Below, piece by piece: positions 22,553-34,679 of a stretch of DNA of 64,000 bases. How positions within the stretch are numbered: the stretch's first letter is position 1; the number at the start of each line of letters is the position of its first letter. The DNA comes from Otatea glauca. Lineage: Eukaryota; Streptophyta; Magnoliopsida; Poales; Poaceae. Made by a program: the position numbers and the translations under genes. Under the pieces are notes generated by a model. That model saw only the letters and a list, made by a program, of their open reading frames with translations, had not been told where the DNA came from and ran no database searches. The DNA lies in the NCBI GenBank assembly GCA_036346275.1, contig CM070726.1, positions 29,795,410 through 29,859,409 on the forward strand. The letters are read 5' to 3'.

Positions 22553-23095
22553 CTGTTTGGTACAGAAGAATATCAAAAGAAAAGTACGGCAATCTAGATT
22601 CCTAAGGTTTAGGATGTTGTAGACCTGTTTGGATCAAATGAATGAAGCAACAATGTTTCTCTGGAAAGGTTAATTTTTTTACATTACTTACAAAAGTGTT
22701 AGAATAAGGATTCTCCAGCCGCAGCCTAACAGAAAGGAAACGTGAGAGACTTGAAGTAAAAATCCCTATATGTACGTTGGCTCACTCGACTCGATGTCCA
22801 TGTATGTCTTGTTCATGTGTGCAGTATATCGTTGTACCAAATCAATGTCCATCTGTTAGTATCTTACAGACAAAAATTTAGTACTCGGTCTAATTAAATG
22901 AGATGACCATTCACTCCTAACATTCATGAGTTCCTTCCTCCAATTCCTATGTTCCAAACACCATTTCAGAATTTTTATGTTTTCCGACTTCTGTTTTACA
23001 CTTGGATTCATTTCCTATTCATGCGTCATGTCCCATTCCTATATTATTTTTATTGATGTCGATGACTTTATTCCTGCATTCCAAACAGACCCTTA
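22553..23095. repeat. Possible hAT/Harbinger-type MITE with weak terminal repeats
   Basis: Begins GCCTGTTTGG and ends CCAAACAGACCC, imperfect inverted copies of a GGGYCTGTTTGG-type end widespread in grass MITEs. A second ACCTGTTTGG lies inside at about 22623. No clear target duplication, so the borders are tentative. No protein coding was seen. Confidence 0.3.
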
Positions 23096-23617
23096 CATAT
23101 ATGTATCACGTGAACCACCTGAATCTTTCTCTTTAAACCCATGATACACAACCATATGTAATGGCCCTAATAGACTAGGGGTGAAAACGGGCTAGATATT
23201 TCCCGCCGGATCCAGTCGGGATCAGATTTGGGAAGTGATTTGACTCTTTGGTTGTATTCGGGATCGAATCCGGATTCGGATTGAATTCGAAGCAATCAAT
23301 ATCCGGTAAATCCGGGTCAAGATCCGGCTATCGGGTTTTTTCTATTCAGATATTCGGCCCTATTGGCCTAAAGAGGCAAATAAGTTGGCCTGACCCAGCC
23401 ACCAATACCAAAGGAGTAAACGCCAATTAGGTTCATGGATTGGTTTGCTGTTGGATTGGGTGCAATAGCATGTTCGGTTAATTCCATTTTTCTTTGCTTA
23501 AGACATAGTTTGAGTTCAATTAATGATCGATCTGGTAGTAACACGTAGGAAATGAGGGTATCTTGGTTATTGCGATACAATACAGTTTAGTTGATGTTAT
23601 ATTGTTACGTATGGTCA
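23096..23617. other. Intergenic, with hAT-end-like CGGATT-rich sequence
   Basis: From about 23176 (TAGGGGTGAAAACGG) the sequence is rich in ATCCGG and CGGATTCGG, like the ends of grass hAT elements. A loosely similar inverted counterpart (CCCGTCAACTCTTCCCC) lies near 39456-39472, but no 8-bp duplication supports pairing them. No gene. Confidence 0.35.
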
Positions 23618-23839
23618 CTGATCAGTAGGGATGCAATCGGCTCGGATTCGATCGGATATCGCTCTTTCCATATCATAAACCATATTTTTTTGTTATATTC
23701 GGAATCGGATTCGGATAGTACCGGATACGAATACGGCGCGAATAATATCGGTCGTGAATTTGAACTGAATACGGAGCAGAATCGATACGGTATCGAATAA
23801 TTTTTATCGGATAACGCGCGAAAACAGATACCTCATAAA

Positions 23840-24850
23840 GCACACATATATTACTGATTAACCAACTGTATGAGTGCAACATGCAACAAGATTATCGCAG
23901 TCTAACAAGTTATTTTATCGGGCAATCCAACAAAGTTACAAAAGTACACTAAATTTGAACGGTACATATATGATAAGTTTCGAAACATAGAATGATACGT
24001 AAATAATATTACGATAAGTCGATAACATGACCATGAGATCCATAACTCCATGTTTTCATTAAAGAGACAATACGGCAAGTCGATAATATTTGGATTACAT
24101 CATACAAATAAAAGACTCAACAATGACTCAATCTCATATAAAAGTTTGAAGACCGAAGTGACTAAGTCAGTCTGACAACATCTCAAGAGACAACGAGTGC
24201 ATGATGATGGTTACTTGTCCTCGACAAGCACTCAATCATTATCAACCGCCACCATAGTCTCATTCTACAAAACAAAAGGTAACAAGAGCGCATGACATAT
24301 TGAATATTAATAAAAAAATATTGTTTTATTATTTTATACTACTACGAATTCTCTTAACAAATAAGTAGCATCGTAACCATCACGCTAACAAATAAGCAAT
24401 AACTTATTTATTTCATGGGTTAGTTATCATCATAGAAATTTATGTTTGCTCCCTAATCCTACAATATATCTTCCCTCCCCCATGATTCCTCAAGATGTAT
24501 GTGCACCAAATTCATAATCAACAACCTTCCCCCACAGCCAGCCAGTGCTACCGACTCCAAGTAAAGGACATCACAACAATTCCCAAAGATGCTGGCTTTT
24601 TCATAAAGCACTATTCTTTCATTCTGAACAACCAACATTCAGACAAAAACAAAATTAAAAAATGAGAAAGGTTTCCCCATGCTCACAACAGAACTAGGTA
24701 GGTAAGAAATATGATAAGTGATTACGGCTTTTAATCATAACATCTCTAAATGGAGCACATGAATAAATAATAAAAGTAATAATCAACAAGGTGTGCGTTT
24801 ACCAAACAGTTCTAGCTTATAATCTAAACTGAATTTGTAATTATGTACGT
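23840..24850. other. hAT 3' non-coding part
   Basis: AT-rich, downstream of the transposase stop on the minus strand. No reading frame with recognisable similarity and no obvious repeat array. Confidence 0.4.
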
Positions 24851-24904
24851 CTTACGTATAAGGTGATGCAAACCACAAATGAATCCCATAGGAGAATGAA
24901 CAAA

Positions 24905-25390
24905 CCTCTGAAGTCATGTCTATAGGTGAGTCACATGCTTTGGCCTTATACTCTATGTCCAACTCATCAATTAGTATCGCAATCTTCTCCTTAGAACCTG
25001 AAATTTTGTAGTGACATTTGTTATTAGTAAAGGAAAAAAATAGAAATTGTATGACATATGAAATGGATGACATATTTTTACCTCTTCTAGATGATGTTGT
25101 CGAGTCCTTGGTACAAATTAGGGCATCCACCACCTCGGGATCTAATCGACTACAAAAAGGATCCACAACACGACCACCCGCACTGAATGCCGACTCCGAA
25201 GCAACGGTTGACACTTGAATGGCTAACACATCACGAGCTAGTTGTGAAAGAGTGATAAACCCATTCCTCATCTGATGGAGTACTCACGAAGCAACGGTTA
25301 ACACTTGAATGGCTAACCCATTCCTCATTTGATGGAGTACACTTCTTGTACTTACTCTCATTCAACTCAAATAGACTTTCAAAAGTTTTT
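24905..25390 (-). pseudogene. hAT transposase, C-terminal part with dimerisation domain
   Basis: Continues the hAT transposase after the Copia insertion. At 25390 the minus strand resumes with TFESLFELNESKYK. After a rearranged stretch comes the dimerisation domain: QLARDVLAIQVSTVASESAF, SAGGRVVDPFCSRLDPEVV and DALICTKD. These match the Dimer_Tnp_hAT motif of RICESLEEPER/Tam3-type proteins. The segment normally between the two blocks is mostly missing, and 25197-25340 contains a partial internal duplication (a GAAGCAACGGTT...GGAGTAC block appears twice, one copy lacking about 35 bases). This piece alone cannot be functional. Confidence 0.85.
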
Positions 25391-27029
25391 TGAAGGACCG
25401 AGATGGCGAACAGAGGGGGGTGAATGGTCGCAAATAAATTTTCCCCCAAAATACTCCAACAAAAACCTCGACAAGATCGCTCAAAGGAAATCGTGAAAAG
25501 GCCGGAAAATTAGACAACTATGTGTACCCCAAGCTTGCATGGATAAGTACCATAAAATATGTGGGGATTTTTGAGTCACAATCCTGGTTGTCTAGTGTCC
25601 AAGATAAAGAGGAATCAATCCAACTCTTGCTTTTAGAAAGAACATCAATTCAAATCACAAAAGTCACGTTCAGAAAAGCAAAAGCAAAATTTCCAGAACT
25701 TGTCCTCAATTCGAACAGGAGGTTGGAGGGTTTCTGCAGCTCAAACAATTTTGAGAATTTTTATCCCTATGAGCATCAGAGTAGTGAAGAACTCCACCAA
25801 ATTTCTCCTCAAAAAGCATTACAAAAAAACTGGAAAAATCGAATAACACAGTCAGTCAAGAACTTCGAGCAGAAAGTTTGGGGCTGGGTTTTCACCTCAT
25901 AGCGCCCAAACGGTGCAACAAGTGAACTCCAAAATTTGTCTGTAAGTGGATATCAGAGTTCCGCACCTCCTCCAACAAGAATCACTTAAAAAGGATTTTT
26001 ATATATTTTTATAAAAATCAAATACTAAATACTGCGCAAAGAACAAGTTCTGAACAAAATTGGAACTTGAAAGAAAAGATGTTCTCTACTCAATCCAAGA
26101 GTGCAAAAGAGACGTAAAACCATATGAACACACTCAAAACATCCAAGATCAACAGCATTTAGAAGGAGGGGAGGCAAATCCAAATTGCGTGAAAGTAAAT
26201 TGCGAGAATGTAATTGCGGGAAAGTAAATGCTGAATTTAAATTGCGTAAAGTAAAGACATAATGTAAATGCGCAAAATAAATTCAGAGAAGGATGGATAA
26301 AACTTTCATTTCTGGAAGGAGAGGTTACAAAGCCTCACTTTCATGTGGGCAAAGCTCAAAGGAGCATTCACAAACCTCAAAACCTTCAAGGGAAGGAGGT
26401 TACCCCTCCACCCCTATTTATACTACTCTTGGGCCACCTACCACCCTTGGATGAGTCCCTCAACCCTAGAGCACTCATCTAAGGGCTAGGATTAACCCAC
26501 ACACACAGCCATACAAGGGCTAACCCAAAACCCACACACATACCGGGTTTTCTTGCACGATTTTCAAAGCATACTACCTAGACCCGCTAACCTATCAACT
26601 AGACCTAAATCCGACGGCCCTCATTGATCCACGCGGCATCTATCTAGAATCATCTCCTTTCCTTGTCTTCTTGACTTGCCCAAACTCCGTCTTCAATCAT
26701 CTTCCGACGATCTCCCAACCGTCTGGACCTCCGACGCTCCTCGCCTAGTCCCGGTCATCCTCCGCCTCACCATGACCTAGCACCGTCGCCCTGCAACCAT
26801 CAAAGACAAGGAAAAACCTTTCATAGCAATGCCCACAATGATATGCAATAAACCCATCCAACTCATCACTACCGTGCCCATACGGCCGGTACTGCCACTC
26901 CTGGCAGAGACAACTCAAATTGCTTCATTTTGAAAATCAATCCAAATCAAACTCAAACTTGAGCACACCTTGCTCAAATAAAGTCAAATACTCATCACAA
27001 ATATGGATGGACCTCCACATGGTCCTTCA
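25391..27029 (-). repeat. 3' LTR of the Copia element
   Basis: 1639 bases, TGAAGGACC to GGTCCTTCA; the 3' LTR because the element reads on the minus strand. Differs from the other copy (34680-36288) by scattered single bases and a few short indels, including an extra stretch near 26500. Confidence 0.92.
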
Positions 27030-28951
27030 ATCTACCCCTTGATGAGTATATTGACAAACAACACAAAAGGCATAAATTTGAGTTTGAATGAGAGAAGAAG
27101 AAAGCAATTTGATTGCAAAGCCAAACTTGGTCCAGAGAGAAAGATATAAAATCATGACCAAGTTGGCAGAAAGAATTTAGAGCAAGACCATGAAAAGAGC
27201 ATGTTTTCCACAAAAGCTCTAAAAACCAATCATAAGTGCCAAATGTGATTATGATCCATAAGAAATAGCAAAGATTTACAAAGATCATAAGAACCAACAA
27301 GCTTTCACATTTTTATCTTATTTTTTAATGATGCCTTTTGTACATTTTCTCCCCCTTTTGGCAATATAGGCATCAAAATGGAATTTTCTCCCTCTTTTTA
27401 TGTATGCATGAAATGCAACCTAAGGGAGCTTTGAAGATTATCCAATTGATCACAATGACAAGATATGACACCAAGCTAGTCAATTTTTAGATTAGACTAG
27501 TCTAAGACATGTCCAAGTGCAAATACGAGCTTAGTTTTGAATATTTCATTTTTAGCAAGATTTGACAAGTGCAACACTTAGCTTTAGTTTCAAAAATAGA
27601 AGAATAGCCACTCTAAGGATCAAAAGGAAAACCTAGAGTTCAACCTACTCAACACTTTGGGGAATCTAGAAGAGCATAAAAGGTCCTTCGGGCTCATTTA
27701 TCACTTAATGCAAATTTTGATTTATCATCATACAAGACATAGTGGGGTGCAAATGTTTGACATTATTTGCATTCTTTACCCACATATGTCTTTGTTTTTA
27801 ATTTATTTGCATTTTCTTTTGACAACCAATTGACTTAAGCCGTATGCGACCATCTCAAGATGAACTCTTAAGAGGATGGTCTAGGTCAAACACGATGTAT
27901 TCCAAGTTCATCCCAAGTGCAATGGGAAGCGGTCTTGTGAATACAAGGTGTTGAGTCATATGTGCACAAGAAGAGTCAATTTTGTTTAATTTTCATTTTT
28001 AGCACAATGATTCATGAGCAATCGAAGGACTCTAGCATGGATCAAACTAGTTTCACCCAAGTTGCTATAGGGACTCTAGAGAACTCCAAAATTTCTCAAA
28101 TTATGGCACAAACCTCTAGAGAAGAAACCTAGCAAGTAAAAGCAACAGTTTCATCAAGTTTTTCATTTAAGGCTTATTTCATTTTTAAGCTTAGCAAGTT
28201 AAATGAACTTGGACATACCTAAGCTAGTGATTTTCTTCAAATGATGTAGCATGGTGTATAGCATGAAGAAGAAATCAATTGCATAATAGACAAAGCTCAT
28301 TAAATAGAAAATACAGTCTATATGCAATGCACGAACAGATTCCCAAACTCCCCCTCAACAAAAGAATCAATTTTAAGCTCAAATCTGGTTAAAGTTGAGT
28401 TATTATCAAGATTAGGCATAAAGAAAACCCGAATGAACTCAATAAAAATCAGAAAAACAGAATGAGGAGAAGAAATCGAGAAACTGCAAAACTGGATGGC
28501 TATTGAGCATAGATAAGATAGAAGAGACTCACTATGGCTCAGACTCGCTCTTATCTTCCCCAGAGACTGACATAGGGAAGCTGACTCTAGATCCCAACTA
28601 AGGAGTGCACACAGACTCTGTCACCTGTGAGGCTCAATACCGCTAGACTTATAAGACCGTGAGGAACTCAACCTAGAGAGAAGAGAGAACAAACTAATCA
28701 CGCATGATAGCAACCTAAAGCACAAGAGGTCCATGCAAGGCATGCCAGAAGTCTAAGTGAGTGAACTCAACTCAAGAAAACAAGCCCAAAGTCACTCAGA
28801 AGAAGCACAAAGAAAAGAAAAGCTGGAAGAAAACATATAATACATAATATACAAACCAGCTCCCCTCACGAAAGGCCGTAAGGGCTCACGACTCCAAGCT
28901 CACTCCTCAAGGCAACAAACTGAACTATCAAAAGGCTTGGTGAAGATATCG
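27030..28951 (-). other. Copia 3' internal region (Sirevirus-type, polypurine tracts)
   Basis: On the minus strand this follows RNase H and precedes the 3' LTR. It contains several polypurine-like tracts, for example GGGGGAGTTTGGG (near 28350) and AAAAGGGGGAGAAAATG (near 27350). No open frame with recognisable similarity; any env-like ORF has decayed. Multiple polypurine tracts near the 3' LTR are a Sirevirus trait. Confidence 0.6.
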
Positions 28952-29491
28952 CTAATCAAGGTCACTCTCTACGAACTGAAGCGCGATATCTCCCTTCTCT
29001 ACATGGTGTCTAAGGAAGTGATATCTAATATCAATGTGCTTGGTCCGGAAATGTTGCACTAGGATTTTAGCAATGCAAATAGCGGAAGTGTTGTCACAGA
29101 AAAGTGGCACACTCTCTATCTCTAACCCAAAGTCCCGCAAGGTCGATCTCATCTAGAGAACTCAGCACAAAGAATCGTCGACAACATACTCGGCCTCAGC
29201 AGTGGACTGTGCAACCCCAGACTGCTTTCTAGATGACCAAGAAACAAGAGAAGTGCCAATGAATTGGCAAGTGCCAGAAGTGCTCTTCCTATCTATCCTC
29301 TGACCAAAGAAAGTCAAGATCGGAAAAGGCTCTAAGAGATAGACAAGAAGAAGAAGAGTACCAAATACCATAATCGGTGGTTGCACAAAGGTACCGAAGA
29401 TGCGCTTGATCACTTTGGCGTGAGAGGCGCGAGGAGAAGCTTGAAATCGAGCGCATGCAGACACACAAATAAATGTATGTCGGCCTCGCAA
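28952..29491 (-). pseudogene. Copia RNase H, broken
   Basis: Two open pieces. 29491-29162 includes DRKSTSGTCQFIGTSLVSW and SRKQSGVAQSTAEAEYV; 29152-28952 includes LCDN-type FCDNTSAICIAKI and RTKHIDIRYHFLRHHVEKGD. These are the conserved Copia RNase H motifs (the DxxGxxxxRKSTSG region, STAEAEY and HIDIRYHFLRDHV). A stop and short frame disruptions near 29157 and 29165 separate them, and the usual AASC/CAEAL context between them is degraded. Confidence 0.88.
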
Positions 29492-30300
29492 GCGGTGAGG
29501 TACAAGAGGAGCCGATCATGTTCAAACTCCTTTTGATCAGCAGGCTCACCATCCTCATCGGGCTCAAGGACAGCAGTGGTGGCCATAGGAGTCATCACCG
29601 GCTTCCCATCAGACATATCGAAGCGCCTCAGGAGGTCACGGGTATACTTGCCTTGATGCAAGAAAGTACCCTCCCGAGTCTGCTTAATTTGGAAGCCAGA
29701 AAAGTAGCTCAACTCGCCCATCATACTCATCTTAAACTCTGTGCTCATTACCTCAGAAAACTGAGACACAAGCGAGTGAGACGAGCCACCAAAAATGATA
29801 TCATCCACATAAATCTGGACGAGAAGAAAATAAGACTCATGGTGTCTTATGAACAGAGTTTTGTCTACTATGCCCATTTTAAAGTCATGGCTGAGAAGAT
29901 AAGACTTGAGCCTCTCATACCATGCTCTGGGGCCTGCTTGAGTCCATAGAGAGCTTTGGAAAGCTTGTATACATGACTCGAAAACTTGGGGTTCTCGAAT
30001 CCTGGAGGTTGCTTGACATAAACCTCTTCCTCAATATAGCCATTGAGGAATGCACTCTTGACATCCATTTGATAAAGCTTGAAGCCTTTGGATGCAGAAA
30101 ATGCAAGCAGGATTCGGATAGCCTCTAGCCTAGCTACAGGGGCAAAGGTCTCCTCAAAGTCAAGACCCTCAACCTGAGAAAAGCCCTGTGCAACTAGTCT
30201 AGCCTTGTTTCTAACTACAACCCCATTCTCACTGCTTGTTTTGAACACCCACTTGGTCCCAATGACATTATGACCGGATGGGGTTTGACAAGTCGCCATA
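29410..30300 (-). pseudogene. Copia reverse transcriptase, broken
   Basis: 30299-29940 carries GTKWVFKTSSENGVVVRNKA, LVAQGFSQVEGLDFEETFAP and MDVKSAFLNGYIEEEVYVKQ, then KALYGLKQAP. After a frame change near 29900, 29877-29410 carries the catalytic box YVDDIIFGG and LSYFSGFQIKQTREGTFLHQ. The YVDD metal-binding pair is intact, but the gene is split, so no full-length enzyme is expected. Confidence 0.9.
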
Positions 30301-30786
30301 CCTTGTTCCTCTCAAAGTTCTCAAGTTTCTCATGCATAGCATTAATCTACGACTCATCGGATAATGCATGAAAAACATCCTTCTACCAAAGGAGGCAACG
30401 AAGGCGAGTGGAGGTAGAAGCTGGACAAACTGATTTTGAGCGAGTGACCGCTCAAACAGATCACCAATGATCCGATCAGTGGATGAGCTCTGGATATGTC
30501 GGGAGGACTGAAGCGAGTGGCCTCTACCTCATGCATGTAAGAGGTAGGAGCAGAGCCACTAGTCAAGGAGAGTCGGAAGGCAAGGGTGGTCTCCCGAGGT
30601 GCGTAAATGGAAATAGGAGGCACCTCGGTGTAGAGGGACTGGATCCGGTGAGAACATCATCATCTTCATCATCCTCATCTTCTACAAAGATGGTCTCGGA
30701 GGGATAAGAGGAGCACAAACATCGTGTCTAGTTCCCGGCTAGCCTCATCAAAGGTCACATCACAGTCTCTATGATCCTATGCATCA

Positions 30787-31554
30787 TCACCTGCACCTAT
30801 AGCTACAAGAAGAAGTCGAGTAACCTAGAAAGATACCATCAGAAGAGCGAGACTCAAACTTATCTAGGTTACCAGACTTCAAGATAAAACATTTGCAACC
30901 GAAAACGCGAAAATGAGACACACTGGACTTTTGCCCATACCTCAACTCATAAGAAGTGCGATGCAAATGTGCTCTAAAAAACACGCGATTAGAAACATGG
31001 TAAGCAGTAGCTATAGTCTCAGCCCAAAACTTCCTAGGAGTACTGTACTCATCTAGCATCATCTTGGCCATCTCAACCAGGGTCCTGTTCCTCCTTTCCA
31101 TTACGTCATTCTGCTGAGGGGCGTAGGGAGAAGAGAACTGATGCTCTAAACCAGACTCCACACAAAAACTCTCAAAATAGGAGTTTTTGAACTCCGTGCC
31201 ATTGTCATTGCGTATAGCTCGTAGGGCACCAGGGAGCTCAAAACAACCTATGAACCAAACCCCTAAAATGGGTAAAAGTCTCATCCTTCGAGGACATGAA
31301 AAACACCCAAGAATACCTCGAAAAGTCATCAACAATGACAAGAACATACCACTTCCCACCCATCGATCAGACTCTAGCCGACCAACAAAGTGTCCATATG
31401 TAAAAGCTGTCTGGTGCATCACCATCACAACAAAGGATCGGGGATGAGAAGCAGCAACCATCTTGCCATGTCGGCAGGGAGAGCAAACTAAATCTTTGAC
31501 CATTTTGAGTTTGGGCAAACCACGAATGAGATCGTGGCTGCTAACTCGGGTCAA
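30787..31554 (-). pseudogene. Copia integrase
   Basis: 255 codons with the core catalytic region: RNDNGTEFKNSYFESFC, FSSPYAPQQNDVMERRNRTL and FWAETIATAYHVSNR, then the Copia C-terminal FGCKCFILKSGNLDKFESRS and IFLGY. The second catalytic Asp (NDNGTEF) and the Glu (MERRNRTL) are present. The upstream zinc-binding region is represented by PKLKMVKDLVCSPCRHGKM. The frame is disrupted around the first catalytic region (about 31390-31270), where the translation loses family resemblance. Bases 30300-30786, between integrase and RT, are a poorly conserved linker. Confidence 0.85.
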
Positions 31555-31582
31555 ATGATCAAATCCAATGTGACCAAGTCTC

Positions 31583-32340
31583 CTATGCCGAAGGAGAGAT
31601 CACGGACTCGAAGCAATCAAACACCAAGAGAGTCTCGAAGAAATGAGAAAAATCAGCACGGAAGACTCTCCCAAATCTAGAAATCCTGCAAACTAACCCT
31701 CCTGATGAATCAAGGATTCTACAGGCATTACTCTTGAAGCTTACCTCGAAAGAGTCATCGATAAACTGAGAAACAGAGAGCAGATTGTATTGCAGCTTAC
31801 TTACTAAGGCAACATCTTTAAGAATGAAATTTTGGTTAATGCAGATGGTACCTTTAGCAATGACTCTACCTGAAGAAGCATCCCTGAAAGTGATCAACTC
31901 ATCACCGGGGGCTCGGAATAGGGAAGAGAACCATCGAGAATCTCCGGTCATATGACGAGAACAACCGGAGTCGACAATCTAAACATCTCCCTTCCTCATC
32001 CGACGAACCTGATCAAGACACAAGAGAGAAAGATGACTCAAGATCGATAGAGTGAAGACTTAGGAACCCAATATCAATCATACGACACCTCAGTACCACC
32101 ACGAAGAAGATCGGACTCGAGTGTCTCTCGACGCTTAACCCTAACAAGATCAAGAGCAACTCTAGTAGATGATCTAGGAGCTGAAACTGGGTTGGCATGC
32201 CGTGGTGCAAAAGCCGAACCACCCCAGTGAAGCTGCCTAAAACTCCTACCAGAAAACACATCACGCCGCTGATATCTACCTCGATGAGAAAAACGAGGAA
32301 TATTAAGAGGACGGCGGAAAGACTGACTACGAACAACCTT
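31583..32340 (-). pseudogene. Copia protease and GAG-pre-integrase region
   Basis: The minus strand around 31980-31950 reads IVDSGCSRHMTGD, the aspartic protease site (DSG) of Copia elements. From 31951 an open stretch gives LITFRDASSGRVIAKGTICI, KDVALVSKLQYNLLSVSQFI and FEVSFKSNACRILDSSGGLV, the usual protease and pre-integrase sequence. The stretch 32340-32000 is a linker of low conservation (RRDVFSGRSFRQLHWGG). Frame changes occur at about 31985 and 31580. Confidence 0.82.
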
Positions 32341-32344
32341 CTGG

Positions 32345-32917
32345 TTAGAAGCAGAAATCTACTAGGTGACCATCCTTCTTACAGAAGGTGCATGTGTACT
32401 TCGCCTTGCTAGAGGCAGAAGAAATAGGAGTAACACCCTTCTGGTCAGAAGTCCTATGGACAACCCCAGCAGATCTAAACACGGTGGTACTCACTCTGAG
32501 AGTTACCACAATCTCACCACTCTTGGAGCCGCGCACAATGGTGGGAGGATGCGCCCGAGCATGCTCGAAGGGATCAAATCCTAGACCTTGATTGAATCTG
32601 CTAATCTTGGATTGGTCTAGAATAAGATTGAGCTTCTTCTTGCCTCCAACAAACTTCTCGAGAGTACTCATAAGATACTGGCAATCTCGAAAGAAAGAAG
32701 CACAAGAAGAACAGGGGGAAGGAGAGGAAGAAGAAGAACCAGAAAGAGAAGATCTCTCAGCACGTGTTTTTTGTTCCCTTAGCACGGCTGCCTCAATATT
32801 GAGGGCCTCACAAGAAACGCAAGGAGCATCTCTAATCCTAAGGGTTTGGTCTTTTAATTTCTTCCTAAGCTCGACATGGATTTGATCCACATTATCCTTA
32901 ACCGCAGCACACAGCAC
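32345..32917 (-). pseudogene. Copia gag C-terminal part with second zinc knuckle
   Basis: 190 codons continuing the gag reading after a frame change near 32900. It has a Ser-rich linker (SSLSGSSSSSPSPCSSC), KFVGGKKKLNLILDQSK and a CCHC knuckle (CTFCKKDGHLVDFC) near its end. A second knuckle and a long coiled region downstream of the first are seen in Sirevirus Gag proteins. Confidence 0.75.
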
Positions 32918-34625
32918 CAGATTTTGACTTAACTAGTAAGTCCTTAGCAAGTTCATCACACTTGACATTCAAAGCATCATTGTCAAGTTTTAGTTGCCTA
33001 CAGCCCTCACATGAGCTGACTGGGTCCTTAGAAGCATGCAATTCAAGTTCATCATTTCTAGCAGAAAGCTTCTTAAGGTGTGAACTCATGGCATCAATTT
33101 CAGCAAGCAATTTAGGGTAATTAGAGCATGATGGAGTGGAGTGAGCATGAAGAAAACTAGCCTCAACAAGAATAGCATCAACAGAACTAGTGTTAGCATT
33201 CTTCAACCTAAGACTATCAAGTTCAGCAAGCACACTATCATGTATGGTTCTTAGGTTCTCCACCTCAACAAGAACAACATCACAGAGAACACAGTCATCA
33301 GTGACTCGGGAGGGAGAAGATCTAAGTGAAACTAACTCCCGAGTCAAGGTACTTACTTCCTTCTCTAACTCAGAACACCTCGACCTAGCCTTAGCATGAA
33401 ACTTGCCTAATTTACAGAAGGCAGCATTTAACTCGTCATAGGTGGGTACCTCATCCGTGTCGCTGTACAGCTCGGAGTCGCTGATGCCGTTGGCATTGGC
33501 CATGAAGCACATGCCGGAGAAGTCGTCGCCGCCCTTCTTCTCTTGCGGTTCATCTTCGTCCTCCTCGCTCCATGTCTCCGTGTCGGAGAGGTTGATATCG
33601 TCAAGCGCAGCGAGGACGCGGTGGAAGAGCTTCTTGTTCTTGGAGAAGTTGCGGTACTTCTTCTCACGCGTCGACTCACGAACTGGAGGCTTCCTGTTGC
33701 GGTTCTTGTCGATGTAGTCGTTCTTTGCCGAACCGCCGGCATTGTTCTTAGCCTTCTCCAGTTTGGGGCAATTAGCCCGAATGTGGTTGGGGCCACCACA
33801 CTCGAAGCATGTGATCATGCCACCTCTCTTTCTCCTTCTCACCCTCTTGTATGCATGAGAAAACTTGCGAGCGAGAAGAGCAAGCTTATTTTCTGAAAAT
33901 TTTTCCAGTTGGTCATCGCTTAGCTCACAAAGGGCAGAAAGAGAGAAACCAATAGAAGGATCAGAAGAAGAAGATCCAATGGGATCGGTGACCAAAGCCA
34001 TCGACTGAGATTTTGTCTTTCGGGAGACGACATCGATCTCATGAGTCTTGAGGTGGGAATAAAGCCCGTCAAGAGTCAGAGTCGATAAGTCGGTGGTGTC
34101 CTTGATGGTGGTCACCTTCATCTCCCAAACCCAAAGGTCGAGTGCGGTTAAGAAATGCCGAGCATTGTCCGAGTCAGGGTATATGCAGCCAACTGCTCGG
34201 AGGTCACTCAAAATCTTTGTAAACCGACCAAAACACTCGTCGAGACTCTCACCAGCGCGTTGATCAAACTTGTTGTACTCGAGCTTGAACTGGTCCTGCC
34301 TCACAGTCTTGATTTGAATAGAGCCCTCATGGTAAGCATCGAGGGTTACCCAAATCTCGTGAGCGGAGCGAAGGTGAGAAATCCTATCATACTCACCGCG
34401 GCTAAGACCCTGTATGAGAATGTCCCTTTCCTTAGCATTCGCCTCAACGTCAACCATATTGATGGCCGTGATATTTTCATCAGTAGGAACCTCATACGGG
34501 AGTTTCACCTTCTGCCATATCAGGTAGCCCTGGGAAGTGATGTATGACTCCATTCGGGACTTCCAAAAAGGAAAATCAACTCCATTAAAGATGGGAGGCT
34601 TGGTGGAATATTTGTCCGTCGCCAC
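32898..34625 (-). CDS. gag: Copia Gag (capsid/nucleocapsid), intact 575-codon frame
   Basis: Starts MATDKYSTKPPIFNGVDFPF at 34625, 41 bases after the PBS. Residues 1-200 are the UBN2/Retrotran_gag capsid region (WKSRMESYITSQGYLIW, DECFGRFTKILSDLRAVG, LDGLYSHLKTHEIDV). A CCHC zinc knuckle (CFECGGPNHIRANC) spans residues 273-286. Then comes a basic stretch, an acidic region (SDTETWSEEDEDE, about 345) and coiled-coil-like segments (about 400-560). Length and architecture fit Sirevirus Gag. The frame ends close to where the next gag piece begins in another frame, so a frameshift has probably separated the last third. It would form the cytoplasmic virus-like particle. Confidence 0.9.
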   Translation of the reverse strand: MATDKYSTKPPIFNGVDFPFWKSRMESYITSQGYLIWQKVKLPYEVPTDENITAINMVDVEANAKERDILIQGLSRGEYDRISHLRSAHEIWVTLDAYHEGSIQIKTVRQDQFKLEYNKFDQRAGESLDECFGRFTKILSDLRAVGCIYPDSDNARHFLTALDLWVWEMKVTTIKDTTDLSTLTLDGLYSHLKTHEIDVVSRKTKSQSMALVTDPIGSSSSDPSIGFSLSALCELSDDQLEKFSENKLALLARKFSHAYKRVRRRKRGGMITCFECGGPNHIRANCPKLEKAKNNAGGSAKNDYIDKNRNRKPPVRESTREKKYRNFSKNKKLFHRVLAALDDINLSDTETWSEEDEDEPQEKKGGDDFSGMCFMANANGISDSELYSDTDEVPTYDELNAAFCKLGKFHAKARSRCSELEKEVSTLTRELVSLRSSPSRVTDDCVLCDVVLVEVENLRTIHDSVLAELDSLRLKNANTSSVDAILVEASFLHAHSTPSCSNYPKLLAEIDAMSSHLKKLSARNDELELHASKDPVSSCEGCRQLKLDNDALNVKCDELAKDLLVKSKSGAVCCG

Positions 34626-34665
34626 GGCTCTTGAGACCGGTCAAGATCTAGAAAGAGCAGAACCG

Positions 34666-34677
34666 GCTTTGATACCA
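34666..34677 (-). other. Primer binding site of the Copia element
   Basis: The minus strand reads TGGTATCAAAGC two bases after the 5' LTR. This is complementary to the 3' end of initiator methionine tRNA (consensus TGGTATCAGAGC, one difference), the usual primer for Copia reverse transcription. Confidence 0.88.
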
Positions 34678-34679
34678 AT

